A stretch of 64,000 nt of DNA from Apostichopus japonicus (Eukaryota; Echinodermata; Holothuroidea; Aspidochirotida; Stichopodidae): positions 15,930,521-15,994,520 of the forward strand of contig NC_092562.1 of assembly GCF_037975245.1 (NCBI RefSeq), in the 5' to 3' direction. The notes beneath the pieces were generated by a model that ran no database searches, was not told where the DNA came from, and worked only from the letters and a program-made list of their open reading frames with translations. The stretch's first letter is position 1. The number at the start of each line of letters is the position of its first letter. The translations under genes were made by a program, and so were the position numbers. Positions 46,454 to 56,955 of this stretch are shown here, in pieces.

Positions 46454-49128
46454 GGTTCCTTGCTTTAGCAAAAGGAACCTATGCAGTCAGGTTGGCGTGT
46501 GTGTGTATGTATGTATGTGTGTGTGTGTGTGTGTCTGTGACACTTGCTTGGGTACGCTCTATCTCAATAAGGGAATGTTGGATTGAGGCCAAACTTGGAC
46601 TATAGATCCGCCATATGGAGAAGGTGTGCCCTATTGTTTCTGGTGCCCACAAAGGTCACCAAAGGTCAGTTATGGTCCAAAAACCGAAAATATTAAAACT
46701 GCAATAACTCCCAGTGCCAATGTGTGACAAGATTGATATTTTGGGACAAGTTGTGAACTGGTTAGGGGAGCATTTTCAAACTTAACGGTCATGTGATCCG
46801 AGGTCACCAAAGGTCAATTAATGATAAAAAACTAGTATTTTTGCGATAACTTGAGAACGAAATGTCCGTTAGGGTTGGGAGTTGCTTCAATGTTATTCAA
46901 TTGTCGACCCGCATCTGGGTGACCCTTGACCTCAATTTGACCTCTGGTGACCTTTACGTGTTTTTGGGGATTTTTACAGTTTTGATGCTATTTTCAGATG
47001 TCAAAGGTACCTTCTGATCATAAATGTCAATAGGTTGACCCTGTGTGACCTTTATGTGCGAAGTTATATGGGGTCAAAGTTTTTCGGTCAGAGTTAGGAT
47101 GGTTGTACAGACTTGTTGTTTTGTTTTTTGGAATCAGGAGATTAAACTACATCTGAAACCAAGGTCAAAAGGTCAAAGGTCACATTAGAAAAAATGTGCT
47201 TATTTTGGGAGGAAACGAGCAAAAAAGGAAATGTTTGGTTTTGATGCTAGATTTGGATATCAAAGGTACCTTCCGATCAAAAATGTCAATTGGTTGACAC
47301 CCGTGTGACCTTCGTGTGCGAAGTTATACCAGGTCAAAGTTAATTTTCAGACATTTAATGCAACAACTCCCAGTTCCAAGGTGTGACATGGTTGATATTT
47401 TTGGACAAGTTGCAAATGGTATAGGGAAATATTTTCAAACTTAACGGTCATGTGATCCGAGGTCACCAAAGGTCAATTAATGTTAAAAAACTAGTATTTT
47501 TGGGGCAGAAAATGGGTAAAGAAAAAATGTTTGAATTTGTATAGTTTGATGCTCAAATTTAGGTCTCATCAATCAAAAATGTCAATAAGTTGACCCAAGG
47601 TGACCTTTGTATGTTAAGTTATATGAGGTCAAAGTTAATTTTCAGACATTTAGTGTAATAACTCCCAGTGCCAAGGTGTTACACAGTTGATATTTTGAGA
47701 CAAGTTGCAAATGGTATAGGGGAATATTTTCAAACTGAAGGGTCATGTGATCCGAGGTCACCAAAGGTCAATTAATGATAAAAAACTAGTATTTTGGCGA
47801 TAACTTGAGAACAAATTGTCCGTTAGGGTTGGGAGTTGCTTCAATGTAATCCAGTTGTCGACCCGCATCTGGGTGACCCTTGACCTCAATTTGACCTCTG
47901 GTGACCTTTTCGTGTTTTGTAGATTTTTACAGTTTCGATGCTATTTTCAGATGTTAAAGGTACCTTCTGATCATAAATGTCAATAGGTTGACCCCCATGT
48001 GACCTTCGTGTGCGAAGTTATATGAGGTCAAAGTTAATTTTCAGACATTTAATGCAATAACTCCCAGTTCCAAGTTGTGACAAGGTTGATATTTTTGGAG
48101 TAGTTGCAAATGGTATAGGGGAATATTTTCAAACTTAAGGGTCATGTGATCCGAGGTCACCAAAGGTCAATTAATGATAAAAAAACTAGTATTTTTGCGA
48201 TAACTTGAGAACAAATTGTCCGTTAGGGTTGGGAGTTGCTTCAATGTAATCCAATTGTCGACCCGCATCTGGGTGACCCTTGACCTCAATTTGACCTCTG
48301 GTGATCTTTTCGTGTTTTGTGGATTTTTACAGTTTCGATGCTATTTTCAGATGTTAAAGGTACCTTCTGATCATAAATGTCAATGGGTTGACCCCCATGT
48401 GACCTTCATGTGCGAAGTTATATGAGGTCAAAGTTAATTTTCACACATTTAATGCAATAACTCCCAGTGCCAAGGTGTGACCAGGTTTATTTTTTTGGAC
48501 AAGTTGCAAATGGTATAGGGGAATATTTTCAAACTTAACGGTCATGTGGTCCAACGTCACCAAAGGTCAGCTAATGTTAAAAAAGTAGTATTTTGGGGGG
48601 AGAAAATGGGCAAGAAAAAATGTTTGAATTTTTACAGTCATGCTCTATTTAGGTCTCACCTTTCAAAAATGTCAATTGGTTGACCTTCGGGTGACCTTTG
48701 TGTGTGAAGTTATGTATACAAGTTCAAAGTTAATTTTTTTTAATTTAATGCAATTAAATCTCAATGCCAAGGTGTGACATGGTTGATATTTTGGGACAAG
48801 TTGTGAACGGGGTGGTGGAACATTTTGAAACTTAAAGGTCATGTCATCTGAGGTCACTAATGTTATCATATCTGTTGACTCGCTTGTAGGTCTCTTATAT
48901 TTCTTACATTTTCGACGCCATACTTAGATCTCAAAAGTGCCTTTTGATCCAAAATCCGATCACATTTTGTGATCACAAAAGTGTTGGTTATAGTGTTGGT
49001 TACTTTATGGGAACATGTAGGACCACAATTACTTGGACTATTTGAGCCCAATCTTGCTTGATAATATTATGTGTATTGTCATATACCCCAAGCAAGGAAC
49101 CACAGTGCCCTTGGGCTCTTGTTTTTTT
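46454..49128. mobile_element. 2.6-kb element with internal unit repeats and DR4 motifs
   Basis: The left end GGTTCCTTGCTT (46454-46465) is matched in inverse by AAGCAAGGAACC (49090-49101). A conserved-looking tail GCCCTTGGGCTCTTG follows. Near the left end is a (TG)n tract (46499-46534). Inside, a unit beginning with AATAACTCCCAGTGCCAA or a variant recurs at about 46701, 47361, 47655, 48054, 48454 and 48750. Spacings are 660, 294, 399, 400 and 296 bp. Long and short versions are thus interleaved. Every unit carries GTCATGTGATCC or a variant and AGGTCACC. No long frame exists. The transposon class is unknown. Confidence 0.75.
46653..48169 (+). promoter_or_regulatory. Array of AGGTCA direct repeats (DR4, DR2, DR1)
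   Basis: Five perfect AGGTCA-CCAA-AGGTCA motifs start at 46653, 46801, 47460, 47755 and 48154, with a degenerate sixth near 48554. A triple AGGTCA at 47162-47182 has spacers of two and one bases (DR2 then DR1). AGGTCA direct repeats with these spacings are classical half-site arrangements for nuclear receptors of the thyroid, retinoid and related groups. The matches are exact. Receptor binding or regulatory function in this genome is inference. Confidence 0.4.
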
Positions 49129-51239
49129 AAATTTTTTATCAGTATACAGTAATACTTGCAACAGTACAAGAGAAGAAGTTTTAATTAAATGAATGAGATC
49201 CACTTTGCAGTGTTTCTAACGAAAATGCTTTAAATATTTTGAGTTTTGAGTTCAAAGGGAGGAATGTTGTATTTGAATATATTCTGAATATAATCGCACT
49301 GTATATCATGATCACACTGAATACAAACTACAATGCCAGTTTTGCATGAAAGGTATCAAATCCTTTCAAGAAAGAAAGAAAGTAAGCCTGTTACAATTAT
49401 AATTTTTGAACAATACCTGACCGCAGTTGTTAGTTTTCTCCCTTTTGAGTTTGATTGTGATTAGTCCTGGGCTGTATAGAGGTCACTTGGATATGCATTG
49501 TAAAACTCGTACTGAGTGAAGGTCTTCATGCTATGCCAGTTTCGTTAATTGTACCCCAAATCTCTTTAGCAACAGGTGATTGGTATTTGTATCCATGGAA
49601 CCCTCTATGATCCCTGTCCTACAGTAGTATATTAAACATCATTTTCTTCAATGACATTACTGTTTACACACTGAACACATACTGAGATAAAACGAAGCCG
49701 TAGAAGAAGTTTCACCTTTATGCTTCTCTTTCGTACATTTGACCGATTTTGTCTTTACTTCTGCAGTCACATTTCTTTTTTTGCCATGGTATGAATATTA
49801 TTTGGCTAAATTGTGTCAGGTAGATAGGTTTCCACATTACAGTATGTAGCATTATAGAGAAATTTTGAGCTCTATTGCTACAATGAGGTTAGTAAATCCT
49901 TGTAAAAACAGAACACAGGCTATTGCTGTCTTCATGGTATTTGTTTGTTCATGGTTTTGTTCCCTATCTGCCATGAGTTCATGTTTTCTCCTACTTGTCA
50001 TTTATATCTAAAGCATTTTTTAAATAATCAGCCTCAGACACTGACACATATAGCATACATGTACTTCAGCTGTTGTTGAACAGTAATTTTAGTACCAATT
50101 TGCTCCTATAACGAGTGTCCCACCCTTAAACTGTTAAATATGGCAACTTTTGTACAAAACTGATATAGTAATTCTCCCTCTGCTAGACTAATGACATTAT
50201 TTATGGTTGAAATACACTTTTAGTTGTCATGACTACACTGAATGGTGATATTTACTTACTTAGTCCTCAACTCCCTGTGAAATCACTTCACAAAAAAAAG
50301 ACTAAATACAGAATAGTACTCTGTACCATGACTCCTTTCTTCTGCGTGGACGTAAATTGTGGATGTAAATTATGCAAGATTGGATGTGTACTCAAATAAG
50401 AAAAGAGAAAAGGAATCGATTTGGGAATTGTCTTCATTAAATTTCCTGAAGCTAATATCGCCAGACGTAAGAATAAAAAAGAAAAGAAAACTTTGATATT
50501 ATTTTTCAAAAAGATTCAGACTAGCCAATCTGTAAATTAGATTTGGATAAATGATATATGGACATCCCATTTCAACAAAGGCATGTATGTGAGTGTTCGC
50601 TCAGTCCTTTGCTAAGAGGAATCGCTAACTTTAAGATTGTGTTGATATAAATAATGGAAGTAGATGATAGATCTTGCTTCTGTACCCAGTTGCTGAGAGA
50701 AATATATCTCATTGGAGCATTTGAGTATTATTATATTTGAAAATGAAATTGAATTTTACAGTTTGGAATTTTGTTGTTGAATGTCACAGCTATTTTGTTT
50801 CTGCTGAAATGTGTAACTGACTATTCAGTGCACAGGTTAACATAAAGTGGCCTTTGCACTGATTTTGGTTGATTTTGCTACTATATTGGTTTCTAAAATC
50901 CCATCCCATGTGCAGTACATTACTTTGAGTGTTCATGCTCAGTTTCAAATAAAAGGCCAAAAATTTGTAAAATCTTGCAAAGTTCCAATTTTTTTTTTTT
51001 TTCCATGTGAATAAAACTTATAATGCATTGTTTCGTTTAGCTGTTCCGTTACTCACATCCCTTGGTAATTGAAGAAAGACTTTTGCATCCCCTATACCAG
51101 CGAATACCATGAATGCAATGAATGCTTTTGTCTATAAATTTGTTACTTCTGCCTGTAGCTTTGTACCCCCTGTCATCCTGCCTCGCACCCACATGCAGGG
51201 TAGGAAATATTGCACTAACCTCTAATTGATTCTTATGTT
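49129..51239. other. Unannotated DNA
   Basis: No gene recognised. An uninterrupted T-run lies at about 50990-51002. Confidence 0.45.
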
Positions 51240-51256
51240 TTGGGGCTAAAACTTTC

Positions 51257-51387
51257 CCCTCCTCCCTCCCCTCCCCACCTCCCTCTCCTCCTCCCTCCCT
51301 CTCCTCCCTCTCCTCCTCCCTCCCTCTCCTCCCTCCCCTCCTCCCTCCCCTCCTCCCTCCCCTCCTCCATCCCCATTATCCCTCCCC
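51257..51387 (+). repeat. Polypyrimidine C/T tract with about 14-bp periodicity
   Basis: Over about 130 bases there are almost no purines on this strand. CCTCCTCCCTCCCC and close variants recur. Such mirror-like polypyrimidine tracts can adopt triplex structure. The 62-codon frame across it is a by-product. Confidence 0.8.
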
Positions 51388-52932
51388 GTCTGTTTGAGCA
51401 AACAGTTGGCACCTTACAGCTATTATAGCATACAGTGTAGGTTGCTGCATGCTTGGCACCTTATAATCACTTTGCAACACATTGCGGAAACTATCTAAAC
51501 TATGAAGGTTGGTGATTTGTGTGTAATATAGTGTACAGGACGAGACAAATCACATGATATCTATATACAGCTGGAATATACCCCTACGAGTAAAAATCTG
51601 TACTTTATTTTGAGAGTATCGTCAAGTGGTACTCTGCTCCTTATAGCTGCAATAAAATCTATGCCCTTTCATTTACCAACGTGCACTTGAAGTTAGGGTT
51701 AGTTAGGGCTAAGTACATTAATCCTCTCCCTAGCTGGTAAGAGTATAATCTGGAGTTCCGAATTTTTTTTGTTAAATTGTTCTTAACGAACCAGCATCAC
51801 ATGCTTCAATTGGGTGCTATAATTACTGATGATGGAAGTTCCTCTGGTCACATGATGTACAGGTATACTTGAAATCTAAAGCTTAAGATTGCAATCGGAC
51901 GAACTAAGGTTTGCAATGGGACAAGTGGAGATTGCGAGGTTCTTTGTTACTGATACTTAACCTGTAACTAACTAACATTTAAAAGGTTAATCGAGTTGAA
52001 TCCTAAGATGTAGTGTCAAAGCTGACATACATGTTATAAAAATGCCACTGATTAGGGGGGAGGGGGGGAGGGAGGGGAGTGGTATGCATTTAGGTAATTG
52101 AACAGAATAATGGGTAATTACATGGCATAATAAACTGCTCAAAATTTTGTACATTAGTTTTGAAGGCCCTGAATATAATAAAGAAGCTAGGTTGCTGTAT
52201 AAAAAACTGCTATACATCTTTTCACGTGTATCGCATTTGACCACTTGGATTGCATTTTCATGTGATACTGGATAAAATATTCATTGTGAACATGATAACC
52301 CCTAAAGTAAGGGTTGGATGAATGTCATACTTAATGTACTACCAAAGCTGGGCTGATGAGCTTCTTACATGATAGGTACAGTAGATCTGCTTTGTGCAAG
52401 AATCGTGCTGATCAGTAATGGCTAAACATATATCTTAGTTTCTAGTGTTACTGTTTAAATGTTCTCATACAAAGTATGGCAAGGAATCACTAAGCCTATC
52501 AGCTTTCTGGGGTGTCACATATGCTGTACACATACTGAAGTTGCTCTAAAATCATAGAACCATTGATAATTCTCAATAATGTTGTATTTAACAGTTAATA
52601 AGTTCTGTTTGAAATCCACATCTGTTTTCATGACAGATTTTTATACACTGTAGATACCACTGTCTCATCAAGCAGATCAATTCTAATTGTTAAAACTCAG
52701 AACAATTCACCAGAAAACAACTACTTGTGGGTAATATAGCCTGTTCTAACACACATGCTGGGTTTGCCTTTGATTTAAAAGCAAAGATTGTCTGATGGCA
52801 GGGTTGAAAACTCAAAAGGCAATTTTTGGATGAGATGACCTGTATTTTTTTTCCTCTGCATGGGCAGATAAAGTATTTTGTGAATAGATCCTCTTGGTTT
52901 TATGGTTCAATGGTGTAGTACAGTAGGTCACT
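51388..52932. other. Unannotated DNA
   Basis: A G-rich purine tract lies at 52057-52079. A short segment near 52483 (AAGGAATCACTAAGCCT) recurs near 58949. No gene is seen. Confidence 0.45.
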
Positions 52933-53060
52933 GGCTCTACACAGTGTTGCTATAATGCGTTATACACATGTATTTGTATTATACTTTCAATACTTTTGGC
53001 TCTACACAGTGTTGCTATGCGCTATACACATGCATTTGTATTATACTTTCAATACTTTTG
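52933..53060 (+). repeat. 65-bp tandem duplication
   Basis: Two copies start at 52933 and 52998 with GGCTCTACACAGTGTTGCTA. They are nearly identical apart from a three-base deletion and a few substitutions, so the duplication is recent. The 99-codon frame at 52968-53267 begins inside and has no domain. Confidence 0.85.
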
Positions 53061-53684
53061 CTGTACAGTGCTGGATGGATGCCTTTACATATGTTGCTAA
53101 CTCTTCAAACATACCAAGGTTTTAGTCAACTGTGGAGGCTGTATGTAGTCAATAACAAAACAAAGGTTTACCAGAAGTTAAACCAAACAGTTTTGTTAGT
53201 TTTTGTAGTGAAAACTCTGGCATCATGTCCGCTGATGATACAGATATGTACTACGCTATGTACATGAATTATAGTAAACCAAAGAAGGTATTTTGTATCC
53301 ACTGTATTTGCCTTATTTCTTTATTTTGTATTTATCCTTTCAAGCAGACCATATTGAACTCTGAAGTACTGTTAAGGTGTATTGTTTATTACAGTTGCTA
53401 CAAACTTATAATACCTAAGAGAACAATATCCCTTTACAGTGTGGTTTATATTGTGCAGAAAGTCGTTAGTGACTACTTTGTGTGTTTAAGCTTAATCAAC
53501 AAATATTTACATGATGACCTTAGGCACAGATTTATTTTGATATGCTATGTACCTTCAGGTAATACTTCTATAACACTTTGATTATTAAGAAATGACACTT
53601 TTAACAGCTGACGTTCATCAATTAAAGTGATTTGACCATGTTCTTTTGTTTAATGCATAGGCCATTATGTCAGTCCTCAGATGC
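53061..53684. other. Unannotated DNA
   Basis: A 118-codon plus frame (53225-53581) of unremarkable composition has no recognisable motif. No gene is assigned. Confidence 0.4.
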
Positions 53685-53692
53685 AAGCAAAT

Positions 53693-54422
53693 ATGGAACG
53701 TGAAAAGGACCACAACAAAAGGATGATGTTAATGATGATCAAATTTTATACGTTCATATACTAAAAAACTTACGATCATGTACTAAACATATACGATGAT
53801 GTACTAAGAAACTAAGATGTACATCAGAACATATAGGATGATGTATTTAAAAAACTAAGATGTACATCAAAACATGCGATGATGTACTAACAACGTAAGA
53901 TGTACATCAAAACATATACGATCATGTACTGAAAACTTGTGATGATGATGAAAAAGTGCAAGTTACAAAAAAGTGGCGTATGAATATCCATTATTGTCGT
54001 TTAAATACGCGTATGAATATAATATATAAGGAATATAGGAATATCAAAGTTGATACCGAAGCCCTGCCCCTAATGGTTCTTAGTGAGTTTACACTGAATA
54101 TTCATACTCGTATGCACATGCCACATATGAATATACATACGCGTATGCAGACGCCACTTTTTTTTAACATAACATTATTAGTACATGATCGTATTCGTTT
54201 TGATGTACATCGTACGTTTGTAGTACATGATCGTATATGTTTAGAACATAACATGATCGTATACTTTTAGTGCATGATCTTAAATGTTTGGTACATGATC
54301 GTAAATTTTTAGTACATGATCGTGTATTTCTAGTACATGATCGTAAGTTTTCAGTACATGATCCTATAAAATTAGATCATCATTAACATCATCATATGTT
54401 GTGGTCCTTTTCGCGTTTCCAT
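53693..54422. mobile_element. 730-bp fold-back element with 8-bp target duplication
   Basis: The left end ATGGAACGTGAAAAGGACC is matched in inverse by the right end. Apart from a few substitutions and a small indel, the inverted match continues through GATGATGTTAATGATGATC for about 60 bp. Inside, many copies of GTACATGATCGTA and variants lie on both arms in opposing orientation. ACGCGTATG-type motifs lie near the centre. Flanks are AAGCAAAT (53685-53692) and AAGCAAAA (54423-54430), an 8-bp target duplication with one mismatch, which suggests hAT-type insertion. The 104-codon frame is not a transposase. Confidence 0.88.
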
Positions 54423-54430
54423 AAGCAAAA

Positions 54431-55190
54431 CTTGTGAAACCCTTGTAAACATGTACACCCGCACTATACCTTACGTCAGATTCATGAAGAAAATTGCTCA
54501 TGTTACATCATCGAAACCACAATGCATGTTTGCATTCTGGTTTACTTTCTTCTAAATTTACTAGAAATGAAGGTAGTGTGGTGTGGTTGTGCTATGGATG
54601 AAAATTATTATGGGAATTTTGTATGATTGCATAAGTATCAAATTGCAAAGTATATACTTTATCACAAAAATGTATAAACTAATAATTTGTTGTTATTGAG
54701 CACAAGAACCAAATTCTTTTCTGTGAAGGTCAGAGTCTTTTGAGGTCAGTCGGAAAATGTTAAAAATGTTGTTACGTCTGTAGCTATCAAATTTAGAACT
54801 GAAAACCTTGTAAAATGTTCATATGATATTTCAAGGGGAAAAAATGAATAAATTGTAAAAAAAAATATATAATCCTGAAAAGCTGCAAGGAAGGAATACA
54901 TATTTTTACAATGTTTTTGCTTTGATTCAAGAAGTAGTACACTAATACAAGGTTTCCAAGGGCTGTAAAGACTTTTTTGGTACATGAAATACAGAAGACT
55001 ATGTAGATTACCTTTCAGATATTGCATTGAAGGAAACCAATGGTACATTATGCATAATAAACACCCATAAAGATTCAAGGAATCATGTATACTTTAACAG
55101 GGTTTGCATCTCATATGTATGTAGTAAAGCATACTAGGGTAAAACAATGGTGTCAATTGTCATAAAACACTAGCCTAACCTAACCAGATA
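54431..55190. other. Unannotated DNA
   Basis: No gene recognised. A 110-codon minus frame (54746-55078) has no motif. Confidence 0.45.
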
Positions 55191-56008
55191 GTCTGCCAGG
55201 TTCCATCTGGTCTGAAATATGGTCTACCAGGATACAGGTGGTCTGCCAGGATCCATCTGGTCTGAAAGGTGGTGTACCAGGATACAGGTGGTCTGCCAGG
55301 ATCCTTCTGGGCTGAAATATGGTCTACCAGGATACAGGTGGTCTGCCAGGATCCATCTGGTCTGAAAGGTGGTCTACCAGGATACAGGTGGTCTGCCACG
55401 ATCCTTTTGGGCTGAAATATGGTCTACCAGGATACAGGTGGTCTGTCAGGATCCATCTGGTCTGAAAGGTGGTCTACCAGGATACAGGTGGTCTGCCAGG
55501 ATCCTTCTGGGCTGAAATATGGTCTACCAGGATACAGGTGGTCTGCCAGGATCCATCTGGTCTGAAAGGTGGTCTACCAGGATACAGGTGGTCTGCCAGG
55601 ATCCATCTGGTCTGAAAGGTGGTGTACCAGGATACAGGTGGTCTGCCAGGATCCTTCTGGGCTGAAATATGGTCTACCAGGATACAGGTGGTCTGCCAGG
55701 ATCCATCTGGTCTGAAAGGTGGTCTACCAGGATACAGGTGGTCTGCCAGGATCCTTCTGGGCTGAAATATGGTCTACCAGGATACAGGTGGTCTGCCAGG
55801 ATCCATCTGGTCTGAAAGGTGGTGTACCAGGATACAGGTGGTCTGCCAGGATCCATTTGGTCTGAAATATGGTCTACCAGGATACAGGTGGTCTGCCAGG
55901 ATCCATCTGGTCTGCCAGATGTTCTGCCATGATCCATCTGGTCTGCCATGATCCATCTGGTCTGACAGATGGTCTACCATCTGGTCTGACAGGATCCATC
56001 TGGTCTGC
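55191..56008 (+). repeat. 50-bp minisatellite with alternating variants
   Basis: Fourteen exact 50-bp units (55191-55890) start with GTCTGCCAGGATCC or close variants. Two main types differ mid-unit: CATCTGGTCTGAAAGGT (A) and CTTCTGGGCTGAAATAT (B). They largely alternate, and both outermost units carry a hybrid type. From 55891 the array decays into about 20-bp pieces such as GGTCTGCCATGATCCATCT. Each 50-bp unit itself contains two GGTCTRCCAGGAT pieces, so a 20-bp ancestor is likely. Overlapping frames of 60-91 codons on both strands are by-products. Confidence 0.95.
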
Positions 56009-56955
56009 ATAATGTGGGGAAAAAAGGTTCCAAAATGCCATAGGTAGCTTATACTTAAACAATTTGCATATCAAAGGGAGACCTTCTTTTTGTCGGTGTG
56101 TGAGACCTAAGGTTTGTCAGAAAGTTGGTAACTCTTTTGTACCTCACATTTCTCAAATACTGGTATAAGGCTTGAATACTGACTGTATCTAAAGACTGTT
56201 CAGAGTCTTTCCTTGTGCTCGGATTCAGTGTCTGGGTTTCAGGCAGCAAAGCATAAAAGCCCTGTGTGTTTTCTGCAGTATAGTCATTTTATTTTTTCTT
56301 AGCTTCTAAGGGCAAATTCTGGCAGGGTGGGTTTGCCAGGTCTGGGGCAACCTCCTATTACTATCTTTCCTGAATAGCTCCTTTCTTTCTTAAAGCTTCC
56401 TTTGTTACTCTAGAAAATGCTCAATTGTCTGTTTTCCATCATCCCCCCCCATAAAAAAAGAAGTTCCAATTTACCTGCAGGAGCTGGAACAGGTCTGTCA
56501 CTCTGACCATGCATGCATTGCAGTTTAGTCATAGGCTTGTGTGTGCCAAGAAGCCCACGGTTCCTTTTGCTCAGTGGAGAAGTTAAGAAGATTTCAAGAG
56601 ATTTTGGAGGCTACAAATTCTTAAGCCAGCTGCTGTTTAAGAGAATTAAGAGAATACCAACCATAGTGATCATTCATTGGGTGTAGGAATAAACCTTGAA
56701 TTATTGGGAATTGGATCTTTTACTTGAGAGAAGAGGGATTACCACCTGTAATCCACAGTACACTTCTTCTATTAAACTACTGTGGTGTTGGATATTAGTA
56801 TTAAACCAACAGTATGTTGCAAACATGGCAAGAATAGAATTACTGAATCATGCATGGATCTTTCAGTCTAAGGTATTAAAGCTCAGTGTGTCTCCCAATA
56901 CAGCTGAAGCTATTCCATTATACGTACATTAGCTAATTATGTTGAACACTTATCC
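56009..56955. other. Unannotated DNA
   Basis: No recognisable gene. An unusual minus frame of 64 codons (56055-56249) and a plus frame of 78 codons (56696-56932) have no motif. Confidence 0.45.

Noticed and set aside
55175-56074. Several minus frames with repeated DGSWQTTCILVDH peptides
   Set aside because: They arise from the 50-bp minisatellite, with similar open frames on both strands and in several phases, so they are not evidence of a protein.
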